A DNA stretch of 64,000 bases from Epiperipatus broadwayi (lineage: Eukaryota; Onychophora; Udeonychophora; Euonychophora; Peripatidae): NCBI GenBank assembly GCA_028023455.1, contig JAQFVV010000037.1:1552001-1616000 (forward strand), written 5' to 3'. Each line of letters starts with the position of its first letter. The first letter of the stretch is position 1. The translations under genes were made by a program, and so were the position numbers. Shown here piece by piece: positions 36,660 through 46,379 of the stretch. Below the pieces are notes generated by a model. The model ran no database searches and was not told where the DNA came from. It worked only from the letters and a program-made list of their open reading frames with translations.

Positions 36660-37955
36660 TTAAAATTAGAAAAAATGGGTCTTTTTAACAGAATAACCAT
36701 GAATATAATGCCCAAACTTTGAAAGTATATTTGGTTCAATTAATTCCAGTAAAATAAACTTTTGGCACTTTTTATATATATTTGTCTGGAAATAGTGCAA
36801 TTTTCAGGAAGTTTTAGGCCCTTGAACATTTTGGTTTATGAATGAAAAATGCTTCAATAGACAAATTATACATTCAAAGGGAACAATGTAAAGAAAATTG
36901 GGATTATGTCTAATATGAGGTTTTAATTACAGTTAATTAAATCGTTATGTCATTAAGGAAAAAGTGTGAAAAGCTTTGTTGATCTTTACATTCTGGATAA
37001 TTCAGTTGGATCTATATTTGACAGACGTATTTGAGAGAGACATATATGATAAATCAGTTATAATACAAACTTTAAACAAAAATGATCTGTATTTTAATAT
37101 TAGTTAACTTACTGTACATAACACTATCCTGTCAAATATTCAAAAACAAACTGAAAAGATATTTTTCCTACTTGCTAGTATAGAAAAAAAAACATTTTCA
37201 TTAATAAAGTTTTTGTCTTTTGCCTTATAACTTAAGAATTAATATATGTTAGCACAATTTGCAAAGAAGTTTTACATTTTTTCCACTTTAATAGTGGGGT
37301 CTTTATAGGAACAATAAAGTACTTGAAAATTATAAAAAAAATAGATTATAATAGTATATAATAAATTAATCAACTATAATATTATAAATAAATGCATTTA
37401 AGCATCTTTTATTAATTCTTTATCTGACTAATATATAAGGTACAGAATAAGATTAGTTTCAGGGGAATCCCATCAATTGTGTTAAATCTTAAAATCACTT
37501 GTTACAAATTGGAAAAAAGCTTAAATCTTATTTATATTAAGCAGATTTTATATATTATCTAACTAAAATACATTTGTGCATATGCATATTATTTGTGTAA
37601 AAGGCATAAGCGTAATAAACATTAATACTTTCGAATTTCATGAAATAAAATATCTTCTTCATAAACTTGTTTATATTAATGGTAGGCTTTGTAAAAAAAT
37701 GAAATTATTTATAATTTTTATCTGTCCAGATCATAATTATATGTTTACATGTTACTTTAAAGAGCATTAAATTTAATAAGTGTGTGTTTAATCTTTCCCA
37801 CTCTGCAATAAAACAAGAAAAATCTAATATGATGTTGAGTTTTGATATAGCTAATGTAGAAATTTCATTGAAACTGATCTGGAAGCCTTGTATTATCATA
37901 GTTCACTGTTTGAAGTTGGCTATTATATGTTTTATATCTTAATTGAAACAAGAGT
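36660..37955. other. AT-rich sequence without recognised gene
   Basis: Nothing beyond A/T tracts. Short frames here show no domain. Confidence 0.35.
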
Positions 37956-37964
37956 CCAATTATT

Positions 37965-38062
37965 ATCGTGTGGTTAGTGCAATGGTAGAATAAGAGTCTG
38001 GAACTCTAGGTCTATGCTCTATCAATTCTGGGATTCAAACTTACAAATTCATAAGCGATAAA
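37965..38062 (+). repeat. tRNA-derived SINE head
   Basis: GTGTGGTTAGTGCAATGGTA matches a pol III A box (TRGYNNARNNG), followed by GTCTGGAACTCTAGG. GGGATTCAAACTT about 50 bases later matches a B box. The order and spacing fit a tRNA-related SINE promoter. The cloverleaf is imperfect, so it is not a functional tRNA gene. Related diverged copies lie near 14305 and 17035. Confidence 0.45.
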
Positions 38063-38064
38063 CT

Positions 38065-39555
38065 ACTTGATTATTATTACCATCAGTGCTCTCATATTTA
38101 ATAATAATAATATTATCATCTGTCTTTATATGTGGAATAAAATTGAACTTACCGCATGAAAATTCTTACATTAGAATGGATAGAGGAAATATCTAACAGA
38201 TTGGTTTCATTATGCATACCATTTTTCTTGAAAGTTGATCATTTATTTTCCCACTAAAATTACTATTTTGTAGATAATTAAGCTGCATAATCAGGAAATT
38301 CGTAAAACCATTTTAGAAAAAAAGATCTTAGTCATAGATTAGTAAGCACCCTTACCAAGAAAAACAGCATTTGAACACTAGACCTATATAAATATTTTCA
38401 TTGTTTTAATCTTTAGACACCTATAACTACTTTCTTCTTTTAGTTCATCTTTTTTCTCTTACCTTTCTTCCATTTCACAGATTCTTCTATCCTTCAAATT
38501 CTTCTAATTATCATGGAATTAATTTATCTTTTGCATAATACTTTCCTCAAAAAATAATCCTTTTATTCATTCTCTTCAACATTATAAGTGTTGAAAATAA
38601 AACTATTCAACATTTTTTCTAATCTCCAAATCCATAACTTAAAAGTCTTCACTTTTTTCACACCTTTTATCCTCATTGGCTAAGTCTCTGCTATATATAA
38701 TACCATACTTTAAAAAAAAAAAAATTAACAACCCTATATCTTAATTCAAATTAATTTGACAAAAAACAACAGCAATATAATGGTCTGTTTAATCATTAAA
38801 ATTCACATTTTGTCATTTCCATCAGACAAATAATTCGATATTATGAAGCAACCTTTCATTGTAAATCTTTTCAACATATATGTGTTCGAGTGTATCAGTG
38901 TTATGAGATAGTGTGGCAAGTGGTGGGTCATGTGAAAGTCTGTGCTCATATACCCTAGTATTACTTTCTAAACAAATGATCATATATAAAATTCACATAT
39001 CTAATATTAATTATTAATGGATTGAAACCAATTACACTTATGAGCTCAGATTTCAATAATTTAACTCTTCTTTTTGTGCAGTCTTCTGAGAACTTTTTTA
39101 TTTTTGATGAATACGCATTGCATGAACTTTTTTATGTCTTCTAAAGATATTCAGTAAATAAGTAAAACAATAAATGGTTTATTACTTAAGAGCTCATAAG
39201 AAGATCAAGCACCAGTAGTTATGAAGTGAATCCTCCCATGGACCTTTAGCTAACGAGTCTACCACTTTACTGTTGTCTTAAACTGTGCAGAACAGCAGAT
39301 AACTGATATTAAGAATATTCTCAAAACTTAAGTACAGGATTATATTTAGTCATTTAATATATCTTTAATTATGTATAAATCTATAACTATGGATGCCTTA
39401 CAATCTTTCACATATCGTTTGAGAAAAATTTGAAATAATTGCAGTGATAATAATTATTATTTACTGAAAGATGCTTTTTTGAATGTGTTGCTGAGTAATT
39501 TCCAAACATTATGGATTATTATGCTAGATTTGCTCATAAAGTTGCTTGATGTTGT
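38065..39555. other. AT-rich sequence; possible faint LINE debris on minus strand near 38430-38700
   Basis: The minus strand of 38430-38700 reads with fragments such as EESIMQKIN and MEERKVREKR that vaguely recall a LINE C-terminus. This is too weak to annotate as an element. The rest shows nothing. Confidence 0.2.
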
Positions 39556-39559
39556 CAAT

Positions 39560-39759
39560 AAGACTATGCGCCTAAAATACAATAGTAGGGATTCTAAACA
39601 CAAGATTGACGACTTTAAAAGAAGTGTCTGGGGGACCTCTACAAATCTAAACACAAGATTAATGACTTTAAAAGACAGCCACTCTTGTCTTTTAAAGTCA
39701 TTAATCTTCTGTTTAGATTTGTAGAGGTCCCTACTGTCACATTTTAGGTGCATAGTCTT
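39560..39759. mobile_element. Foldback element with nested inverted repeats
   Basis: The termini AAGACTATGCGCCTAAAAT and ATTTTAGGTGCATAGTCTT are inverted repeats. The inner arms ACCTCTACAAATCTAAACAC and TGTTTAGATTTGTAGAGGT, extended by TTAATGACTTTAAAAGACA, pair almost perfectly around the 8-nt loop GCCACTCT. A partial direct duplicate of the left arm lies at 39596-39625. No transposase, so non-autonomous. Confidence 0.65.
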
Positions 39760-41052
39760 AAGGTTATAGCGTTAATATATATTAATTACATAATGAGGAT
39801 GCACTTTACAAATCATTAATTACAACTTGGTGTCACGTAAATAGATTTGACTTTTTTCTTTTTTTTACACTCTGCCCAATATTTCTCTATTTTCACAATT
39901 AAAGTTGTGTTTGTTAATCTATACCTGATATGATAAACACATTTTATTTTTACTCATTTAATATTGTTTTGTGTTTTTAAAATATTTTTCAATATATATA
40001 ATGGCTAGTTTCACTATTATATATCTTATTGTACATCTTTCCATTTTCATGCAGACATTTAAAGATGCAATTATTATTTTTTGTCAATTCGAGTTTAGAC
40101 TCTGTAGAGGTTAGAATTAATTGCAATGAAATTGGCTTTGGAAAGTTGTTCTGATATTGTATTAATTACTTATTTTCATTTTTAGTTTGTCTAATATTTC
40201 TTTTATTATCTATTTAAGATATTATTAATGACAACTGGTAACTAATTTTCCTTCATAATTGTTTGTTTTATATGGAACTTCATTTTTTTTAAGTCATTGG
40301 AATCGAAACAAACTTTTTTTGCTCTGTTCCATACTGAGAGTATAATTTCACATTTTGTATTTCTGTTATGATCCAAATGCATATGAATATGAGAGATTAT
40401 CTATAAATTATAGTTTTGGTTTTAGCAATAGATAATCTTGTTATAAGAATGTCTAAAAGAGGCAATTTTTGTTCTTGTTTTAATCCTGTTTTGAATTTAA
40501 CTGAGATATGTTGGTGATGGTTGACCAGAGTGTTTGTAATAATGCTATACCATACTGTCATATAACAGATACAAAGAAAATGAAGGCAGGCTTTTGGTGA
40601 AGATGAAATAGTATTTATGGCTATTGTTTCAAGCTATTTCATATAAAATGTTTTTAATCAAAGATGACATTGGTGAATCCATTGCTATACTTCAATATTG
40701 TTAGAAGAAATCTGTGTTAATTTGAAAATATACTGCTGTGCTGAATGTTAAAAGATCCATTATACTGTTAATAAGAAGTTTCTCTGTGTTTTTTTTTTTT
40801 TAGGCTATCATTCTCATTTAATCTTTTTCTTATGAAATAATCATTTTTGGGTATGAATAAACTTTCCCCATCAAAGCTTACTAAGTTCTTTCTCCTATTT
40901 TCATGTTCTTGATTAATTTCATGAAGTGCTTATAATCCATGACAAAGAATAATATCTTATATGTCAAAGGTCTAATGGGAACAAATCCTTAACAAACTTT
41001 GATATGACAATTTCTAGAAATAATAATAGGTTTTAATGCAAAATAATCTTTA

Positions 41053-41122
41053 GAGACTTTAAGTATATCATAGAGAAATGGAAATTTGAGACTTTAAGTA
41101 AATCATAGAGAAATGGAAATTG
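41053..41122. repeat. Tandem duplication, period 35 bp
   Basis: GAGACTTTAAGTAWATCATA followed by GAGAAATGGAAATT occurs twice in tandem with one mismatch. Confidence 0.8.
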
Positions 41123-41172
41123 GTGAAACATTGTTAATTTATTTATTTCAAAACCAATGAAATACGTGTAGT

Positions 41173-42189
41173 CAGGGCCGGATTTTCCTATAGGCTAACT
41201 AGGCTTCAGCCTAGGGCCTCAAGATCAAGAGAGGCTTACATTCAAATTGTTAGCAAAATTAAAATTACACTATTCTAAAAACAGTGAACACAAAGAAAAT
41301 ATTCAAGTGGCCTTCCCCAATGTGGAATCAATCTTACGGCTGTTTCTCAGTTTAATAGTGACTAATTGTACTGGAGAAAGGTCATTTTCAAGACTTAAAA
41401 ATATCAAAAATCAATTAAGAAGCACAATGACCCAAACGAGGTTGACTTCATTGAGTATTTTGTTCATCGAAAATGAGACCTTCAGAAAAATAGATTTTGA
41501 TGAACTTATAGAAGAATTCTGTGTGAAAAAGTTTAGAAAGAAATTCTTCTAATCTACTATTTTGTTTTAAATGTATAATTGGATTGAATCAGTTCTTAAA
41601 TAAAATAACTATTAACATAAAATTTAATATGATATACAATTTGACATTTTATTTTTTGTGATCTGGATTCTGTTTGAATAAAGTTCCATTTTTGGTTTAG
41701 TTTAAGACTTAAAATTCATAATAATTCATACTTAAACTTTAAATGCGAATTATTATGAAATAAATTTATCTGAATTGAATTTAGTTTAATCTTCAATGTA
41801 TTGAATATATTTAATTTAATTTGATAGAAAAGATGATAATTTTTATTGCGTATTTTATTTTCGTAGTCAAAGATTTTCATTATTTGAATTTTGTTTCTTT
41901 GTAAATGTTGTATGTTATGTTTGATTAGTTATTGTTACAAGTGCTATATATGATGCTGAGAATAAATGTCCAAATAAGTGTTTTCGACTTTTTTTTATTT
42001 ATTATCCGTGTCACATTTTTTATAAAGATCAGTACCAATAACAACATGTTTCATTTAACATATTGATATATATCACAGTAATAATGTATTTTATTATTTC
42101 TCATGTAATTTACAAACTTAAAAATGGGAGGTGAAAGGGCCTCATAAGTGGAATAGCCTAGGGCCTCTTTTCATCTAAATCCAGCCCTG
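41173..42189 (+). mobile_element. hAT-family DNA transposon, internally deleted, 1017 bp
   Basis: The termini are CAGGGCCGGATTT and, inverted, CAGGGCTGGATTT (12 of 13 match), with subterminal TAGGCTA and CCTAGGGCCTC motifs at both ends. Flanking 8-bp duplications CGTGTAGT (41165-41172) and TGTGTAGT (42190-42197) differ at one base; 8 bp is the hAT signature. Inside, only the C-terminal transposase domain remains, starting almost at the left terminus. The remaining 570 bases after the stop have no coding. It is a non-autonomous deletion derivative of a larger element. Confidence 0.9.
41247..41552 (+). pseudogene. hAT transposase C-terminal dimerisation domain
   Basis: The frame is open from about 41220 (reading QDQERLTFKLLAKLKL before the first listed codon, a TTG) to a stop at 41550-41552. 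FPNVESILRLFLSLIV, then CTGERSFSRLKNIKNQLRST and RLTSLSILFIE match the hAT C-terminal dimerisation region (the ERSFSxLKxIKxxLRSTM core). The DNA-binding BED finger and the catalytic RNase H-fold part are absent, so it cannot transpose anything. The domain is uninterrupted by stops, which suggests a young deletion or chance preservation. Expression in this form is unproven. Confidence 0.85.
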
Positions 42190-42199
42190 TGTGTAGTGT

Positions 42200-43245
42200 A
42201 TAGTTTATAGCCATATTTCTAGGATTTTTTTTTTTTTGTATTGATCTGCTGTAGTAAGCTCTTTTTATATAGATTTGTCTAGATTTCCTCTCATCACTGA
42301 CAATATTTGACTTGAGTTGTGGTAATTGTTTAATTAGATAGAATAACACTTTAAAATTCAATATTCCTAAATCTAAAGATTATCAGTTCAATGCCTACTG
42401 CATCAGATTGTTATTAATTAGGCTAGTAACATCTGAAGAAAAGAGAACTTGAAATATGTTCTAAATTAACCTAAGAGTTTTTACAACTAATTAAATGTAT
42501 TTCATAGTTAAATTTTTTTAAACATTTAATGATTCAATTGGCATAAAGAAAGAATAAAAATACTACTTGAAACATAATGTTCTATAATAACTTGATCTTT
42601 TAAAATTACTAGCAATTGTATGTATTTGGAAACGTTTAAATAAACTTTAAATTTCTTGAAAAATAAGTAACAATTCAACTAAGTAATATAAATAGTCCAA
42701 AATATAACTACATATAAAATGCCATCATAAACCTTCCGTCAAACTTTTTATATAACTTTATTTGTTCATTGAATATTCTGTCAATCATTTGTTTTTGATT
42801 ATTAATATTTATATCAAAATATTCTTTTGCCCATTTTACTTCACATATTTGAGCAATGGTATTCGTTCATTATCTCATTTCAAGTTCAATGCTTATACAA
42901 ATGTAGTAACAAATAAAAATGACAGCAATTTTGACTTATTCAGTATACATTTTTATGGGGGTAATATATTCATCATTAAATAAAAGATTAACCTTTTGCG
43001 CAACAAACTATTCACATTCCGAAAAATAAATAAATAAAATTTAGCAAGACTTGAATAATTTTATGACTATCATATGTTTCTCTAATGACTTAAAGATCTT
43101 ATTAGTTTTATATTTTAAAAATATTTAACATCTTACTATAATGTTATAATATGTACTTAGGTCACATACATGCAGATTAGATCAGGTATATGAAGACAAA
43201 TTTTGTTTTTCGAGAAAGAGTCACGTACACATCATTTTGGTGGCA
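42200..43245. other. AT-rich sequence without recognised gene
   Basis: No supported feature. The 73-codon frame at 42762-42983 has no domain. Confidence 0.35.
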
Positions 43246-43249
43246 TCAC

Positions 43250-43770
43250 AAAGTCGTCAGGGAATTGATACAAATGTCAATAGGTTCAGTAGATATAATA
43301 TAAGCTCTGTGTCACAGCTCTAATACCGATGTACCATTTATTTATATAGCAATAACAAATGATTTATATAACATAAACATCAGATTATTCAACATTTTTC
43401 AGCTTCATTACTTTATAAATCAATAAAAAAAATGGAGCAGTTACAGTAGATGGAGTTACAAAACAAACAACAATTTGACAATCACATGATTACCATTTAC
43501 ATATAGAAAGTTTCCGTCAGCGAAATGACGAATGTCAACAGGTTCAGTAGGTATAATATATGCTCCGTGTTGCAGCTCTAATACCAAAGTATCATTTATT
43601 TATATAACAATAACATAAACGATTTACATAACATAAAAATCAGATTGTTCAACATTTTTCTGCTTCATTACTTTAAAAATCAATAAAAATAATGCAGCAC
43701 TTACAGTAGACGGAGTTACAAAACAGACAATAATTTGACAATCACATGATCACCATTTACATATAGAAAG
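43250..43770 (+). repeat. Tandem pair of about 258-bp units
   Basis: AATGTCAAYAGGTTCAGTAG starts at 43273 and again at 43531. The units stay aligned through AGCTCTAATACC, TTCAACATTTTTC and GGAGTTACAAAAC to the leader-like AATCACATGATYACCATTTA. Divergence is roughly one base in ten by eye. Each unit ends with an HHE1-type leader, so the duplication breakpoint lies in or beside that element. Confidence 0.8.
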
Positions 43771-43783
43771 TGTTGCCTGTTTT
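43740..43783 (+). mobile_element. HHE1 copy J, 44-bp mini copy
   Basis: Direct repeats AATAATTTGAC at 43729-43739 and 43784-43794 bracket leader sequence (ATCACATGATCACCATTT) fused to the 3' terminus (GTTGCCTGTTTT). A sister leader without the 3' end lies at 43480-43510, in the first tandem unit. Confidence 0.75.
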
Positions 43784-44370
43784 AATAATTTGACGATTGG
43801 TTGATATAAGTCTAGCAATGTATATTAAGCTTATTAATTTTTGAAGTTTGTAGATAAATATTCAGTTAATTCAACAACAAAATAAATACTAGTTTGCCTA
43901 TATCAATGCAAAGGATGCATATTTTGTCCACAAGAGGAATTTATTCAGATAGTTCTGGAGATATAAATGCACTATTCAACACATAAAAATACCTAAGATT
44001 AATCATTAAATTAGAGATGCATGATTAATTCAGGTATGGAAAAAAAATCAAAGTGAAATATATTTTAAATTAATAAAATGAAATATAAAAAATATTAATT
44101 ACAGTTTTATTAAATTAAATTGCAAACAATAATTGAATGATTAGTTGTGTGGAAAATACTGCGAGACTTGAGCATCAGACATGAAAAATTGACCTTTGAT
44201 TCAGTAACTATAAGTTCTCCAGTCTGCTGTTGTACCACTATGTAATCAGCACAATGCTATTTTATAATTAAGCTCATTAAGATGTTTTTAATAATAAGCT
44301 TTACTTACAGCATTGGCAGATATCATGAACTATATCTAATATTGTATATATATATATATATTGTAAATTA

Positions 44371-44695
44371 AAACAGGCAAAACTCACTATACATATTGCC
44401 ACACACAGCAAGCTAGTGCCTACTCATCCAATATCCCCAGACTAGTTTCTGGCTTGTGGCCTTCATCAGTGAGGAGCCTTGGATCTGAGAGCACTGCATC
44501 TAGATCTTAGGATCTAATGCAACCCTCCAGCAGCCTGGGGATATTGGGTGAGTAGGCACTATATGGGGATTTTATGTACAAGCCTTCTGGCATCCATTGA
44601 TTACTCTAGCTTGCCGCGTGTGGCAATATATATAATGAGTTTTGCCTGTTTTAAAAGTTATACACAAGCATAAAAAGTGGTGGTCATGTGATGTT
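44371..44695 (-). mobile_element. HHE1 copy K; arm junction at ribozyme cut site
   Basis: Perfect 14-bp repeats TATATTGTAAATTA lie at 44357-44370 and 44696-44709. On the plus strand: 3' terminus inverted, ribozyme region inverted, CTCCAGCAGCC, then a forward arm that begins exactly at TGGGGATATTGG (44536), the first base after the predicted hammerhead cut. The right end is the leader inverted. Terminal sequence CTCACTATACATATTGCCAC differs from other copies and resembles copy H, hinting at a subfamily. Confidence 0.9.
44426..44484 (-). ncRNA. Type I hammerhead ribozyme (HHE1-K), consensus-like
   Basis: On the minus strand: ATCCAA, GGC, TCCTCA, CTGATGA (44463-44469), GGC/CACAA/GCC hairpin, GAAA, ACTAGT, C, TGGGGA, TA, TTGGAT. 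Both stem I halves (6 bp each), the asymmetric internal loop and the core are intact. The only departure from the textbook fold is A facing A at the base of stem II. Confidence 0.7.
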
Positions 44696-45069
44696 TATAT
44701 TGTAAATTATTATTGTTTTTTTAAATGTAATACTTTTTTTTCTATATTTTTAATTTGTTGGAAATTAAGCAATTTTTTTATTATTGGATATATACATGTA
44801 TATATAATATTTTATAGACAATGAAATCTCTAAGCCCATTTGTATTAAAGTTGACAAAGATATCACAACATTGACCAACTATTACTATTACATTTAATAC
44901 ATAAATAATTAACTTAAACATTATTAAAAACTAACAAACACTATATGGCTCCAACTATGTAAAAAAAATATTATTGTAATTCAAGTCAGCTTTTATTATC
45001 TTTCCTACAGTAATTGTCATTTGCAGAAAAGTATGTTTATACATTATTTATATAAATATATTGGACTAT

Positions 45070-45160
45070 TTTTATTGTTAAAAGGTGGGTTGCCAAGACA
45101 ACAAATTGAGATTGTAGATTGTTATTGTCTTAAGTGTTGACTGATTTTAACGAGTAATTA
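45070..45160 (+). mobile_element. Fragment (right end) of the MITE found at 56351
   Basis: TTGTTAAAAGGTGGGTTGCC, GACAACAAATTGAGATTG and GTCTTAAGTGTTGACTG correspond, in the same order, to the terminal part of the 56351-56723 element. The other end is missing. Confidence 0.55.
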
Positions 45161-45344
45161 TTTATATTATATTCTGTTACCTAATATAATACATTTTTAT
45201 GTTCTTGTTAATAAATAAAATTATACATTATATTATTATTATTTGCAAACTCTAGAAAAAAAAGGAAGATTGCAGAATTACAGATTTAAATTTATTTCCA
45301 GTAAATTTCATTTTATCCAACCATTTTGAAATAGTATTCGGTAT

Positions 45345-45600
45345 AACTAGTTTTTTTCTTAAATTTTAGGGTAAGTTCTATTGTCTATCATATCTACTTT
45401 TTTTTTTAGATTGATATCTTCATAAAAATTGTCTGTGTAAGTATATCCACCTTGAAAAATAATATTTGATTTAACTAGTTTTTTTTTCTAAAATTTTAGT
45501 GAAAGTTCTATTGTTTATTATATCTGTTCTTTTTTTAGATTAATATCTTGCTAAAAATTATCTATATGAACATATTTAACAATTTTTTTATATATATCAT
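45345..45600. repeat. Tandem pair, period 128 bp
   Basis: AACTAGTTTTTTTC followed by TAAAATTTTAG, GTTCTATTG, ATATCT and AGATTRATATCTT occurs at 45345 and 45473, with moderate divergence. T-rich non-coding DNA. Confidence 0.7.
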
Positions 45601-46235
45601 TTGCAGTTTATGAATATTTACTTTGGTGTACGTGTTCCATATAACAACCATATTGTAAGACTACCATTACTAAGGATTTGAATAAATATATTTTTATATT
45701 ATTGGAAATTAAGTTTCTGTAGTGTAATATGGAACTCATTGTTTTTATGTGAATATTAAATAATATAGTCAATGAGAAGATGTGATAATAAAATACAATT
45801 CTATTAAAGAATGTTAAATTGATTATCTATAATTCCAAAAGGATATAGTATTTTGGATCATGCCTTCAAGTGATTGCAGTGTGAACTTGAAAAATAACAT
45901 GTTTTTTTAAAAACTAAATTTCTAATTTTTTATTCTATAATTTTTAATTGTAAGTGAATTTTATCAGTAGATATGACTGCATAACAGTACATACAATATA
46001 TAAGACTCTCATAAAGAAAAGACAACTGCTCTACAAATGAATAATATTTCTATAGTGTGTGAGAATGGTGGGGTGAAAATTACACTACAGAAATATTATT
46101 AATTAGATGGATAATATCTAGTCTAATGAATGTCTAATAAAAAATATTAATACACTTCCATTAAGTATTTTGTGTTAAAATTGTGAGGGCAGTAAGTTAG
46201 ATACTTATCAAACTAGTAATTGGCTATCTATGTAT

Positions 46236-46357
46236 ATCACATGATCACCATCTCTTATACTAGCACATAATTGTTATTAAACATTATGTTTTCAATTTCA
46301 TTCTCATGGTTTTATAGTTAAGTAGAGATAAAAGGTGGTTGCTGGAGAGTTGCATTA
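46236..46357 (+). mobile_element. HHE1 copy L, 3'-truncated
   Basis: The leader (ATCACATGATCACCATCTCT ... TTGTTATTAAACA) joins TTTTCAATTTCATTCTCATG and continues to GGTTGCTGGAGAGTTGCATT, then stops before the ribozyme. No duplication is visible. This is the only copy lacking the 3' end. Confidence 0.7.
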
Positions 46358-46379
46358 AAGTTCAATATATTTTTACCTT

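Noticed and set aside
37965-38062. Functional tRNA gene
   Set aside because: A- and B-box-like motifs are present, but the acceptor and anticodon stems do not pair well; SINE head is the better reading.
38430-38700. Minus-strand LINE C-terminus
   Set aside because: Only faint charged-residue similarity; no motif strong enough to separate it from chance.
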